From: Prunella strophiata | Taxonomy: Eukaryota > Chordata > Aves > Passeriformes > Prunellidae | Reading direction: 5' to 3' | Assembly (NCBI GenBank): GCA_036583965.1 | Contig: JAZBQD010000030.1 | Span: forward strand, 51,523,551-51,587,550 | DNA length: 64,000 nt | Part shown: positions 12,901 through 25,892 of the stretch, piece by piece | How the letters are laid out: each line of letters begins with the position of its first letter | Position numbering within the stretch: the first letter of the stretch is position 1 | Notes under the pieces: generated by a model | Databases searched by the model: none | Told to the model about the DNA's origin: nothing | The model's input: only the letters and a program-made list of their open reading frames with translations | Translations under genes and position numbers: made by a program

Positions 12901-15188
12901 ACTGAAGTCCTTGGGAAGAAGTGGTGGATGAGTGGATTAGAAAATTAGATCTGTCCTTTAGAGCAGGTATTTTAACCTGGGTTTATGTTTCTAGTTTTTG
13001 AATTTTGGTCATTTGAACACCTTCTCTGTGAAAGTATGCAATATTTTTATTATGTACATTTTAAATACATTTAGTGCAACTCAGGCCCTGATCCTGCAGG
13101 ACATGAAATAGGCACTTTACTGACAGAAATTGTCTCTATTTTTCTGTTGAAATGGTCTTAAAATTTAGACATGAGTGTTCAGTTTCTGTTTTGGCTGTAG
13201 AATGTCTCACTGAATCACAGTGACCTCTTTGTGAGACCTTGAGCCAAATTCACCCAGATTCTTTGATGACAAAGTCAACTATCCAGCCAGGAACTGAGGA
13301 CAGGCAGGAAGAATGAGATATTTCAAGAGGACTAGGAGAAACCAAGATTAAAACCCACCATGATTGCTAGGAGAAAACCCTTGGAAATCTGTTCCAGCTT
13401 TTGCTGTTTCAATTTTTTTTTTTCAAATGTCTCAGTACTTCTGCTAGAAGCAGCTTCTACTAAAATACTTCCTTGTCTGAATTTCAGAAAACAGCATAGG
13501 AGTAGTTCAGATAGACATAATTCTGTTCATTAAGAAAGTCTTGCTCTCTGGGACACCCTCTCAGTCTTCTTCCCAGGTGAGATATTTTCTTCTTTGTAAA
13601 TGGTAATGGAAAGCTTTTTCCTTATTCTCTCAGTTTGCTTCATCCCTTCCTCCAGGAGCTGTTTCTTCTTTCCAGAACATTTTTGTGTTCCCACTACAGC
13701 TCCCTGTTTGACACTATAGCTGGGAAAGACTGATGGTGGAAAGAATATTGTTCAGTCAAATACTTTCTGAATTTTTAGCAAAATATTGTTTTTCTAGACA
13801 AGAGGTTTTGGTGGTGCAAGTGCAGCAAACAGCACAATAAACACCATTTGCAGTGCTGACTGGTGAATGGTGAATGAAACCTTTGGGTGTAAATTTTTGA
13901 CATTTGAGTGCCTGCCATAAATTTGTGAAGTTGCAGCAGCAGGATGTGTTAATTCTTTTTCTTCTGTTTTATTTCTTTCCTCCTCACAAAGTAATATTCC
14001 ATTACCAAAAAGGACAAAGAGCCTCTTTCAGCTTTCAACTCCTGGTAATGTATGGAGATGAATTTCACTCCAAAGTGCTTTCAACATCATTGCTACCAGT
14101 AACATCCTTCCTGGGAAGGACTAGATGGATAAAACTTTGCTCTCTGGCAATCAGTAAAAAAACTTCTATTATTTTCCTTTCAAGGATAAGGAGTGGGAAG
14201 CTCTCACACCGTTGTGTTTTGTTTTGTTTGTGGGGAAGGCATAACTGGAACTTGGATGTTTGGATGGATTCTGTGCATGGAGTGTTTCTAGGACCCTTTT
14301 CACCTCTTGAATCCCACCACAGACCCCAGTGGCTCTGTACAGAGCAGCTCTCCACTGACCTTAATGGCAGCTGGGACATCCCAACAGCAACATTTCAGTG
14401 TCTGCAGTTTGGATCTGATTCCCAGACAGGAGGCCAGTGGCAGTGGACACGAATGCATGTCATACCTACATCATGAGATGCCACCAAAGGTGTGGCACTG
14501 CCACTTGCACCATGAATCAATGGGCAGTGACCTCAAAGTGGGTGGGGGACTGCTCTGCCTCAGGGGGTCCTTCATCCCTCACTAAAATAGCAGTAATCAC
14601 TTTCTGACCAGCATATGGAGCTGTCTTAAAAAAAAAACTTCCTCACCTGTGCAAAGGCTTTAATTTCTGCCCATGTGGAGGTAAATCATTCAAGGGAGCA
14701 ACTCTGTTCTTGGAAAAGTTACTGTGCACAGGAGGGGCCATCTGTTGCTGCTGCAAGTGCTTAGGTATCTTTGGATTTGGGAAGTAGGTATTTTTAGAGA
14801 GAAAATGAGATGGCAGGAGTTACAGGATCCCAAAATATCTTCACTGACTTTAGGCAAAGCTCTGTATATGCCATATATACCATATGTTTTGTGGAAGGAA
14901 CTTCAGGCACCTTCCAGTGGTGAATCAAGCCAAGTTTTGGTTACAGCTCCATTTTCTTAAGATTCAGCTTTAGCAAAGAAAGACCTCTTGAGTTCTCGAG
15001 TTCTGTGTCCTTCTTTCACAGGTGCTCCATCACATCATCACCTCACAAAAGCAGTAATATGATGCAGAGAGGTCTTTCCATGGCAGCCTTCTGACCCCTG
15101 CACACAACCCTCTCCACACTGTGTGGCCTCACAGCTCCAGAAATCATGAGAAATTATCTAACAAACCTACCTCAAACACATCAATGCC

Positions 15189-15230
15189 AACAAAAAAACC
15201 CCAACAACAAAAAAAAAACAAACAAAAAGA
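15189..15230. repeat. A-rich simple repeat with C interruptions
   Basis: Low-complexity A/C sequence dominated by CAAAA-type units. Confidence 0.85.
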
Positions 15231-15635
15231 ACAAGCCCCAAAGTAAGACCTTCAGTTGGTTAATTGAATTAATTGAAACTTAGAGCAACTGCAGACGATC
15301 TGAAGTTTCAGTTTGTTCCAGATCAAATAAAGAGCTTGTGCATGTGGTAGTCCTCTCAGCCTAACAAAAGCCATTTTCTATAGGTAATGAGAAGTCGTTT
15401 CCTACCCTTGCTGCTCTGATGGTTTAGAAATCAGATTCTATTTAATGGCCCATTTATACTCACTTGATCTAAGTCTTTTATTGATTATTAGTTTGCATAA
15501 GCAATTCTTTATCCTTGGTACATTTAAATGGATTAGGCTTATGCCCTTAGCCTTTCTCTTGGTAGACTAAGCTAGCTGAACACTGTAGATTGAGCTAAAA
15601 AAAACAGATTCACCATACCACTCTTTTAAAATTTT

Positions 15636-15672
15636 TCTTTCTTTCTCTTTCTCTCCTTTCTTTTCTTTCCTG
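15636..15672. repeat. Polypyrimidine CTTT-type tract
   Basis: Low-complexity C/T sequence, about 37 nt, with irregular TTTC and TCTC units. Confidence 0.75.
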
Positions 15673-16332
15673 CTGTTGCTATAATTTTTAGCAAAATATG
15701 TTAACATTTTTAGCAAACATTAATATTGGTATTTTCCTAATGCTAATTACATTAAAGTCAGTGTCAATTAAAATGACTCACCATATGTTTTTATTATTAT
15801 TCTTCATGAAATTAATCCACAGGGGTCCCCCCAGCCTTGGCACTCAGGCTTCACATTGCTTGTACAAAACAGGACAGCGATCATGCTGAGAATTTAACCA
15901 AAACAGAAATTCAATAGAGGGGAAAAAGTGCATCATCACCTCTATTTCACAGCTTAAAACCAAAGATCAGATAAAAAGTGCCTTCACAGCCACCAAATGA
16001 CCAATCTGTGCTCATGCAAGACTGAGCAGCAAGGGTAGGAAACAGGTTAAGGGAAAGCAAAAGGGTTAAGAAAAGCTGAATATATATTATAATTCATATG
16101 GCTTTGTTGTGCTTGAGTAGTAGATTTGCCAGCTCAGGTAAAGCATGAGCAAGCTTTCCTGGAAATTAAGTAGTAAGTCTTAGGCTGAAAGTAACCTGAA
16201 GTAATCAGTGAACTGAGAGAAGAGATCACTAAATTTACCTCACCAGAAGGGACTGTCTTTCTTGAAGTGTTCCAAAGCAGTGGTTTGGCTCTTAACACCT
16301 CAAAGGGGAACACACAGAATGGTAAGATTAAC

Positions 16333-16352
16333 AAAAAAAAAAAAAAAAAAAA
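16333..16352. repeat. Poly(A) tract, 20 nt
   Basis: Uninterrupted A run just upstream of the MIR-like relic. Confidence 0.95.
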
Positions 16353-16384
16353 CCACCAAAAAATGAACATAATTTTTTCTGTGT

Positions 16385-16455
16385 TTTATGCTGAGGTCAT
16401 ACAGGTACCTGATACACAAGAGGCAGGATTTGAGCCAAGCAGACTCTGACTAGAA
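16385..16455 (-). mobile_element. MIR-like (CORE-SINE) relic, antisense
   Basis: The order 'gaggtcatacaggtacctga', 'gaggcaggatttgagccaag' and 'cagactctgactagaaca' follows the antisense MIR consensus (core region and the 'gattcgaaccca' B-box side) with substitutions throughout. About 70 bp survive. MIR relics are old and sparse in birds, so the family call is tentative. Confidence 0.55.
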
Positions 16456-18570
16456 CACAGAGCAGCCCATGGGACACAGCTGTGAGGAAGGCTCTGTGGC
16501 AGCACTAATCCACTGCTCTCATGCTACCTCTGTGAGCCTTATGGCTACATTTCAGTCGAAGAGGACTCAGGGAAGTGCTGCCCCAAGGAGACAGTACTGG
16601 AAACAAGAGACACCTCGTGAATGGTGTTGCCATCTGGTGTGCTCAATGCATGGGACACGTTGCTTCCCTGTTTTCCCCAAGAGCTGAGCTGGAGGTACTC
16701 AGAGCCCACCCAATGTGCAAGGGAACATGGCTTTTAACACTGTCCCCACTTCTGAGTGGGGTCTGATTTGAGGCATGCTAAGGTTGTGGAGGAGGAATGT
16801 TGCTAATGACATAGATAAAGTTACTAGTTATAACAGCAAGCTCTAAAATGTCATCTTGCTGTAGAAAGTCCCACACCTTCTCACAAGTTCGGTTCCTTGC
16901 AGTGCTGACTCCATCCTCCTTCTTCACCACTGCACTGCCTAACTGAATTCTGTCTCCTCCTCTCTTGCTGGTCCCTCCTTTTAAACTCCTCACTGTCATT
17001 GGATGTACCTGTGCCCTATGAAGGGCACACCTGTTCCAAATCTTAGTAATCAGAAGAGCTGCAACTCTTTAGGGGGTGAAATTACCTTCAGCACTACCTC
17101 CCACAGAGGAGCTGCAGCTCCTCAGCTGGGTCTGGGAACTTGCTGGTGTATCTGCACACCACATGGACACCTCCACACCTCCTGCTGGGACACTTGTCCT
17201 CCCTGCTTCTGTCCCGAGCCTGTGAGCACAGTGCCATCTGGTGAGACCTCATCTGCAGCCCAAATAAGCCTCGCCTCTCACTCACAAACTCCTTTGGATG
17301 GGGAAACCTAAAGGGGAGCCTAAATGCCAGTACACCTCTGAGACATAATTTCATCAGGAGAAGCAACAAGAGGCCTGGAATTTCACCAGAAATGGCTCAT
17401 TTGCATGAGTCTTCTTGCTCAGGTATCAGCCAGAGGCTGGATTTACTATAGCCCCAAACTGAGCTGGCTCCTAATCCAGTTTCATCCACTGCAACTAGGT
17501 CTAAAATTGAATCCTTTGGAACCTGAAGCCCAGAATGTGAAAAGTCCTTGAGAGGGACCCCAAAACATTGGATTTGTCGTGCCATTGGATTTGTTATACT
17601 GTATCAGCTGCCCAGAGAACTGCTCCCACAAAGCTCTCCTTGGCGGAGGAAGGTCTTGGGGTCCCCCAGGGAATCTCCTTTGGTTCTTGCTCAAATAGAA
17701 ACTGGCATGGATGGAAATGTCATTGTTGAATAACGTGACTTCTCTGCAAAGTGCTTAGGGCCTGCTCCAGATGCCCTCTTGTTGAGCCATGAGAAGTTCT
17801 GTGCATGGCAAGGCATGGCTGTGAGAAGCCATGGCCTTGGCTGCCACCTTCTCCCAAGCATTCCATGAGCACAAATCCCACCTTGGGCCTCTCAGCTGCA
17901 GCCTGACACCAGGCCTTGTGGGCAGGCGATGATGATCAGGAATCAGTGGGGTAATTTCTGGTTTATGGGACTTGGAGTGGCTGCATAAAGCAGGGTTTTA
18001 CCTTTCAATGTAGAGATTTTCATGCATTACCTAAACATACACAGGTCCAGATGCATAGAGGGGAGGGGTGTTTCTCCCTTGTGTTAGGGACAGCACACCC
18101 CACCTCCCACCCCCAACACAGCCCTACAGAAGAAAGAAACACAAACTTAACCAAGCTCCTGTCTTTCCTGCCTGCACCGATCACAGGGATGACTTCAGAA
18201 TCCACACTGCAGATAACTAAAGGAGGCTGTCAGCAATATGGGCATCTACACATGCTGCAGGTGTCCAGCCCCACATTACAGTGCAGATGGAACCAGTGCA
18301 GGGAACTGTTCAGGTAAATACAGACTTCTGGAACTGCTTGAGGTGCCCTCAATTACCCCTCTATCCAGGCTAGTGAGACAACACCTGCATCCTTCTGTAG
18401 TGGGCCAGGTGAGATGCACTTGGGGAACCATATCAGACCCTGCCTCTCTGCAGAGCCTAATGGCAATTCCTGTGTGGACCCCTCTATTTGACTCTCAGCT
18501 GATCCATTAGTGAGAGTGAACAAAATCCTGTTTCTCAGCTCAGCTGCACAGCAAGCTTTTTGTATTTTCT

Positions 18571-18587
18571 TTTTTTTTTTTTTTTTT
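18571..18587. repeat. Poly(T) tract
   Basis: 17 T in a row, preceded by TTTTC-type sequence. Confidence 0.9.
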
Positions 18588-19734
18588 CCAGAAATCACAT
18601 ATTCAGACAATTGCAATGATGACTCCTCACTCCACACATGTTGATACTGCACTGAGCTCCAGCTCCTAGCTCATTGGTGGTCACTCAGCTGTTCTGTGGT
18701 ATTCCTGCTTTTTCTCCTTATCATTCACCATAATTACAGCAAACACATGGCTCTGTTTCCCATGAGTTAAGGCTACAAGTAGGGATTGTGCTCCTCCCTG
18801 TTGGAGGGTTAGAATTTTCACTTCTGTTGAACAGACACAGTGTTAAATATGGTTCACTATCCTCCAGCTGAGGAGGACAAATGCACTGAAAGGTGGCAAA
18901 AGGCATATTTCATGAGTGAGGAAAAGAAATAACAAAAAAGAAAACGCACAATGTTATCTTCTGTTGTCAATGGAACAGCACTTTTCATTATGTTTGTATG
19001 CAATGGGAATATTAACTCTGATATGCAGAAGTGCAAATTAAACTGCTGATTTAGATTATCATATTTCAAGAATAGTAACTTCATAGGCTTTTTTAATTTT
19101 TCATTCCATGTAAAACCTTTGCGAGTTATAAGCCTTTTTTGTCAACTATATCTTATAAGTGAGAGGTTTATATTCCTGCTGTTATATTAAAGGAGGCATT
19201 TTGCTGCTAGGAGAGTTTAGCATTTTATTCAGCTGTGGTAACTTTCCCTTATACTCTAGCACAAAGCACAATTAAGACAGAAATGTTCAGTAGCTTTATT
19301 ATGCCCCTGTGTGAGGAGCTAATCTTTTTATCCCCCACTTCATTTTTCAGGGACTGCCCAAAGGGTTTTGCAAACTCTACACATTTGCCTAGTGCACTCT
19401 GTAGTGGCATAAACAAAGAATACAATTGGACTTCAATTGGGACTTTGGCTTTTGTATTTTTAGTAATTTCACTTTCTCTTACTGCAACTTTCAAGAGTAC
19501 TGGAATTTCCCAGTTAATATTCTGGGCTTGTGGGTAAATTTTGCTCACATTAATTTGGGCTATTCGTTACTTTTGTGGATAAGCAAGGGAACAGAGGACT
19601 GGAATTTTTAAAGAAATGTATTTGTTATTTAAAGGAAAATTTTCTTTACACAGAAAAATACACAGGTTTCCCTCCTGAACTACCAGTGGGACACAATCTC
19701 TGATGAATGCCATTCAATAAAAATGAAATAAATG

Positions 19735-19829
19735 TGGGTTTTGTTTTGGTGGTTTTTTTTGGTGGTTTTTTTTTTTTTTTTTTGGTGTGTGTGGGTTTTT
19801 TTTGTTTGTTTGTTTGTTTTGTTTTGTAT
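19735..19829. repeat. T/G-rich low-complexity region with (TTTG)n
   Basis: About 95 bp of GGTTTT-type units, a pure T run, a GTGTGTG patch and at least four TTTG units. It has the look of an expanded, slippage-prone simple repeat. Confidence 0.9.
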
Positions 19830-22800
19830 AGGAAATCAGCAAACATTCCTAAGTAATTCCCTTACTAACTTTTTGAGCACTGGATTTTGGATTTAGCCTG
19901 GCTTTCTACGGACACACACCATGTGCATTTGTTGCCCGGGGTTCTGCTGTCTGGTTGTTCCCTCTAATATCTTGCAAATCTATTTGCCAATTTTGATTGA
20001 TTTTGATAGAGTAATTGAAGACTCAGTGGTACAAGTAAATGAGGTGAGGACATCTGGCTCATTACCTTGTCTTGGATGGACAAAGACCATGGACCCAGGG
20101 AACCTGGGTAATAATTGTAATAAAAGTTATCTATTGTTACTTTCCCAGGATTACCCTCTGGCATCTGGGGCTGGAGGTTTGCAGGGATCTCAAGCCACAG
20201 CTGCTTCCTTTGTGTCTTGTAATCTTTCCCACAAAACCAAGACAAATCTTGTTCTATTCTACTTGTGTGATACATATTTAAATTAGAAAAAGAGACTCTC
20301 TGACTAACCTGACTGAGTGAAAGCTGCAACATGAGCAGTTATCCCTTACTAGACTTTCTGAAAGTTACTCTCCCTGGAGGTTATCCAGCACACTTTGTCT
20401 TTTGTCTCTCTATTCCTTAGGCCTTGATTGCACTGTGAAAAAATTGTCCTGAGTAAAGGAAAGTGTGGAGCAGACAGTCTGATATTTTCTCATTTTCTAC
20501 CTTACCTCTTGGGCATTGCCAAGTAAACAGCCATGGAGACCAGCACATAAACATCCCTTCCCCAGGACAGTCTTGTGGGAAGAAGCCAAGGAACTGAAAC
20601 CTCCACAGCAGTAGGCTTCACTGAGTGCTGTAAATTATAGTGACAGCCACACAAAACATTTTCTCAGTGATGCACATGAGAGGAAAGTGCCTGGTCTGAA
20701 CCTTGTGTGTGTCAGCAGGTGGAAGCATTTCACAGCTTCTGCCCTGCACCAAGCTCTGCAGCTTCCAGACCATCCCAGGGGATGGACATGGTCACCTCAT
20801 GGCTCTCAGAGCCCGAGGGGACTTTGGGCTGGGCACACAGTGACTCTGCATTGATAGCACTTCTAGTCCCAGCATCTTCCTAAGGCTGCCTTAAAATTTC
20901 CCTTCAAAACCACCAGAATCAAGCAATTTAATGGTACTACTGAATGTCATTGTCAACACTGGCTACACTTGCCACAGGAGCTCTTGGTCCCTGCTATTTT
21001 TTTCTATGATCTTCTTGTGATGATTGAATGTTATAATTTCCAGGATTCCCACAGGTGATCATTAAAATGCTGGCAAGTTGGTATTGATGATTGGTTTCCA
21101 CTGCACAAGCAGAGTATTTCTCAGCAGATAAGTACACATTTTTTGCCTTTAACAGTGAAAGAAATGTACACTGATTTTCTTTCCCACTGGCTGTTTATAT
21201 TTCAATACACAAGGATAATTTATACAAGAAAATACAACATTCATGATTGAATCCAGCATTTACAAAAACAGGCAGGCTCTTCCAATTTGAAAAGAAAAAA
21301 TTATGTAGGAGATAGGGACTATTTCTATGTTGATTTAGACTTCCGAGTCATCAAGTTAGGAGAAGACCCTGTGGCAAGAGTGCTCACTCTGTACAGAGAG
21401 TGGAAATAAAGTGAATATGTACACAAGCTGGAAAGGAGACAGTATCTCTACACGGCCCTTTCCCTCTCCATGCTAACAATTACACACCCAGGAAAATTCA
21501 TGGTGAGGTGCAACCCCTTCCAAAAAGGCACCTGGTGGAAAAACCCCAAATGTGTATTATGTGGGGATGTAAAAATCCCTCCTGGTCTGAGGGGGAGGCT
21601 GTGTTTGAGGAGAGCATGCTCTGGCTTGTGCTTTTGGTGGCAGCATTACAGAGTCCCTTTGCTCAGCTCAGCCCAGGAGCAGTCACAAGAAGAGCAGCAC
21701 ACAAGCTGGAATGCCCTGGGTTAGGATGTGTGACCCTGTGGCATCATCTCAGCAGACACTGGCAACCCACACCTTACCTCAGAGCTTTATGGAGGGTGAG
21801 AAAAGGCATCCCAAAAGCAGGCAGTGATATTGGACATAACTGAAATCCTTGCTGGCCAGGCACTGGCCTAGGAATAACCACTGGAAAAACAGCTTTCTCT
21901 GCTGGAAGAAGAAGCTCTAATACACTGAAGGAAAGAAGAGCTAGGAGCACAGAAAGCCCAGCTGTCCAGTAGGGCCACTTGGATGGTGTGGCTCAGTCTC
22001 TTCCTGCTGTGCCTCTTCCAGTACCGGTGGAGAGCACCAGAGTCTTCCAGAAGTGTCTCCCTGCTCCCTTCATTGCCATACAGAGTGCATGGCTTCCTTG
22101 TCTTAGTGCTCAAATAAATTCCTGCTTCACTGCAATGGATAAAGGCCACAGTCTCACCTTCTGCTTCACTGCCAAACTTCCTCCACCAAAATTCTCACTC
22201 TGCAAGGCTACGGCAGTCAGGCAGTCCCACCACCATGGGGTCAAGGCTTTTGCCAGCATATTGGACCTTCCAGCAGGGAAAAGCACAGAGTGTAAGAACC
22301 AGCCTGTGGCTGTGGCTGTGCATGTGCTGGCCCAGCAGCTTGCAAAGTTACCCATCAAATGCCATCATTTTCTTTACCTCATCTGACCCAGTGTGGACCC
22401 ATGTTCTGAGTGCAAAATGTGTAGCAGTGGGAGTTATATTGGTGATGAGCTGTGCAAACCTGGCAGCTGAAGGCAGAATTGTTCCTTCTGAGCTGGAGCA
22501 GGCTCCCTGTCAGCTCCCTGCTGGTGACTAATGAAGCAGGTAACCTTTTCTTTCTTGCAGGGCCTTCCTGAATGGACTCAAAATCCACATCAATCTTTAT
22601 TAATGCTGTCACTCCTCCTGCAGAGGTGCTCTCCCTCAAACTCACTTTTTCTTGTGCAGAAACAAGGCCTTTCCAGCAGATTATCCATACCTATAATTAC
22701 ACCTGAGATGCCAGATGATGGGAAGGTGACCTAGCAGATAACCACCTAACAAATAGACCTCTGCCAGGGTGACACAAGACATAAACAAGCCAACAGCTAA

Positions 22801-22853
22801 GGTGATACACGTGGCAGTTTGCAAAGAGCTCTGTCAGCTGCATTGATGGGGAA

Positions 22854-22865
22854 GGGGGGGGGGGG
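22854..22865 (+). repeat. G homopolymer, 12 nt
   Basis: Twelve consecutive G, about 390 bp upstream of the inferred TMEM272 start site. Long G runs are uncommon in this window. Confidence 0.95.
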
Positions 22866-22959
22866 ATTGCATGAAGAACAAACCAAGTACTTAGCCACTC
22901 TCTACTGATTTCTGAATAAATAATTTTTTCCCTCTAAAATAAAAGACTGAGCGAAAGAA

Positions 22960-23016
22960 TTTTTTTCTTCTTCTTTTTTTTTTTTTCTTTTTTTTTTTTT
23001 CTTTTTCCCCTCCTGT
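22960..23016. repeat. Polypyrimidine (T/C) tract upstream of TMEM272
   Basis: Nearly uninterrupted T with scattered C for about 57 nt on the + strand. It sits directly before the CpG-richer segment taken as the TMEM272 promoter. A 182-codon minus-strand frame reads through it as poly-lysine; that frame is a composition artefact. Confidence 0.9.
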
Positions 23017-23019
23017 GCA

Positions 23020-23240
23020 GTCACAGTTGTGTGGGGTCCTTTGCTTCCCCCTGCTGTCACCCTGGAACGGCACAGGGTGGGCTGTGGCTCCAGCCAGCCG
23101 TGGGAGTGGGGAAACTAATGAGGACGGGCTCCGCCGGCAAGCGCTCCCGCATCCCACAGCTGCCACGGTGCTGCCGTCGAGAGCTGGGAGAGCGGCAGGC
23201 CAGCAGGAATAAAAGCCAGCAAACCCCCCTCCGTGCCTCT
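23020..23240 (+). promoter_or_regulatory. Inferred TMEM272 promoter, CpG-enriched
   Basis: CpG density rises sharply here against the flanks and stays raised to about 23380. A TATA-like element AATAAAAG at 23208-23215 would place transcription start near 23238. Downstream, a strong donor at 23400 and the acceptor at 26856-26857 define a short leader exon that fits this promoter. The start site is inferred from motif spacing and is not shown directly. Confidence 0.5.
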
Positions 23241-23399
23241 CTGCCCTCGGGCAGAGTCCCAGGGAGCCGAGCACAGCTCTGGGGTCCCACTGGAGAGGCT
23301 CTCCCAGCTGGCTCCCACTGAAGGCTGGATTTTGTTGTTCCTCTGCCCCATCTCCCGCCCGCGCAAGGTGAACGGATTTGGCACCCAGAGCACTCTCAG
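23238..23399 (+). other. TMEM272: TMEM272 predicted non-coding exon 1 (5' UTR)
   Basis: The exon would end at the donor CTCAG|GTAAGAG, with GT at 23400-23401, which is close to the vertebrate consensus. Spliced to the acceptor before 26858 it gives a leader with no ATG upstream of the start codon at 26880, so that ATG would be the first in the message. The 5' limit is a guess from the TATA-like box. An alternative donor at about 23368 (AAG|GTGAAC) is weaker. Confidence 0.5.
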
Positions 23400-25892
23400 G
23401 TAAGAGGGGTTTGCTGGGAGCTGGACAATGTGGTGGCATGAAAGCCAGCGTGGGGCTTTGTGGTTTGTTAGGAAACCGGATCTGGAAGAGGACTTTGCTC
23501 TGAATATCTCAGAAAAATCAAAAGCAATTGTTCCCTCTAGCAGTCCTTAGGGAAGAGCCCTTGCTCTGGAGGGGTTTGCTGGCCCATGTACACCTCCCGT
23601 GTCCCAGCAGGGATCCCCTGGCAGTCAGAAGCCATCAGGTGGGAGCTGGGATCTTAGGAAGCCCCACCAACTCTGCCTGCTGTGTCCACCAGCACAGAGT
23701 GGGGCACCTGCATCTGGGAGAGAAGAGCTCAATTTGAAAAGTCTGAACACCATAGTACAAATGTGGACACGGCTCTTGTTTGGACTGACACATGGTGGGG
23801 CCAGCCTGAAGTTGTCTTTTGGCTTTGCTGTAGGTCAGGCATGCACCAGTCAGTGCTCACCCTCTTTTGACTCCTATTACCTAAACGTTTCCCAGGATGA
23901 AAATAATGACCAGAAAAATAGTTTAAAGCTAAAACTAGCTGAAATAACAAAGGAAACAGGCTGGAGGGTCTGTGCTACACACACTTATCACTGCTGCTTG
24001 TAAGGGGCAAAGGAACTGAGTTACAACAGGTGGCAGTAATGTGAGACACAGCATCTGCTCCAGGTGGGCAAACCTGGCTGCTGGCCAGCAGCAGTGAGGG
24101 CACTCAGTGATGAGTATGGGACAGCCTGGAAGAGGCACAGGGGTGCTGTGAGCTCCAGCCTCCTGCAAGGGGCTCAGAGACTTGTCCCTGGTGCTTGGTG
24201 GCCCTTCTGACCCAAGGGCAGGTCCCTTTCCTCTGGGGAAACAAGCTCAGGGAAGGACTGATGAGAGGAGGTCCAGAAGTTGGCTTTGGTCTTTAACATT
24301 TTTTCCTGGCTGAGTTTTATGTTTTTCATATGACTTTCCCAACTCACTATCAAACTGGGAGCAGGTACAGTGGAGCAGGACACCTTCCTGCCCTTGTATG
24401 CCACCAGTCTTTGTGCTGTGCCAATTTCAGTTTCCTGTGAGTTTCAGTGACAATTTCCCTGTTTCAACTGTGAAACAAAACCATTCCGTAGCTGCCTGGC
24501 TGCTGAATTGAACTTTAGCACCCTCACACATTTGCACAAAAGAAAATAATTCATCCTTAACAACCACAGCAGCTTCTGCAGAATCAGCAAAGGTGTGGGG
24601 GAAAGGGGCAACACCTCTTCATCTGGCAAACAGAATGAATTCTCTGAGGGGTTTGCCAGTCCTGGAGAAGTCCAAGCCAACATCTGAGGAAGGACTGAAA
24701 CCAATACCTGGTAGTTGTGTGTGTTGTGTTCATGTGTGAACACACTTTGTGCACAGCCATCATGAAATTGCTTTCTTTATCTCACCTGTTAGAACCGCAC
24801 ACACAGAGCTCTGGATCACGGTCACTTCTGGGCTCTGTCACTAGGTGGTGACATGCTTCCAGATACCGAGTCCTCCTTAGGTTTGTCTTTTAGTGGAAAA
24901 GAGCAGTAAATAAAAACAAAACGTCCGTTTTACCCCCTGCTTATGGAAATACAGCATTCCCAGCCACAATAAATTCTGCTTAAGATAATTTGATATTTAA
25001 CTGATTTTAATATGGCATTGGATTGATTAATATTGTTTCTGTAAGAATTACTGCTATAAAAGTAATTTTAGTCATGGACATTTACATAAACACTAATATT
25101 CCTGATGTTTCATAATTTAGAGCACCTTTGTCAGCAGACATTGCCAGATGCAAAATGAATGCCTGTTTGTGCATCTGCTAGAAACAAACCTGCACTGAAA
25201 GCTTTAGAGTTAATATGTCATTTGGTTGGGAAAAGTACCAGATTCCCTTCCTCCTTTCTGTTTTCCCTGAGCATGCAACAGTGCTTATTTTTTCCCTTGA
25301 AATGCTCATTAATAGTTGCAGTCCATAGGCACAGTATTTGCTCTGGTGAAGGAGGTTTGGTGGCTGGTTATGAGACACATGCACTCACCAGAGGTCAGGC
25401 ACTCACATGTAATTTCCATTCCAGTCCATCGTTCAGTACTGATGGAGATATCCTCTGGGATATGAAGATGAGGGCTGGAAAAGGAGGGCTAAATTCCATG
25501 AGACATCTGATGAGATCAGGCACACTAGAAACCTGGATGTATATGTTGGTGGCTGGCTGCTGCCTGCAAGGGTTACTGATCTGGTGGGATGTCTGTGAAA
25601 GCCTCAGTCCCTGACTCTTGCTTGGTCATTCTCCCACAGGTAAAACCACACCTGCCTCTATTACCTGCCAGGAAACAGAATCTGCAATGCCATTGTGCAA
25701 GGAGCAAACCCCATCCCCTTCCCCATGGCAGCAGAGGGTCCTGTCTGGGCTTGGAGACAGCCTCCTCTGCTCAGCCATGACTAGTAGGCTTGCACAGACT
25801 TTGGAGAGGGGTTTGGCCATGGATCAGCTGTGAACAAGTCTGTCTTTATCTTCAATACATGCCTGGGACCCCGTGAGTTACAACAGGTTACA

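Larger units (their letters stand above)
9938..22850. other. Intergenic DNA, no gene recognised
   Basis: About 12.9 kb without a supportable gene. The longest open frame (13904-14476, 190 codons) is in AT-rich sequence, starts at a GTG rather than an ATG, and has no recognisable domain. It is probably chance. Simple-sequence tracts and one MIR-like SINE relic are listed separately. A short block near 13091 ('ctgatcctgcaggacatgaa') and one near 14353 ('ctgaccttaatggcagctgg') resemble motifs common in old sauropsid interspersed repeats, but each is too short to assign. Confidence 0.4.

Noticed and set aside
14353..14372. Short similarity to old sauropsid interspersed repeats (also near 13091 and 29106)
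   Set aside because: Each match is about 20 nt, too short to distinguish from chance or to assign to a family.
13904..14476. 190-codon + strand open frame
   Set aside because: Begins at a GTG rather than an ATG in AT-rich DNA. It has no domain, no splice context and no repeat origin that I recognise; probably chance.
22891..23439. 182-codon minus-strand frame
   Set aside because: Crosses the TMEM272 promoter region. Its lysine run is only the polypyrimidine tract read in reverse, and the rest follows GC-rich composition.
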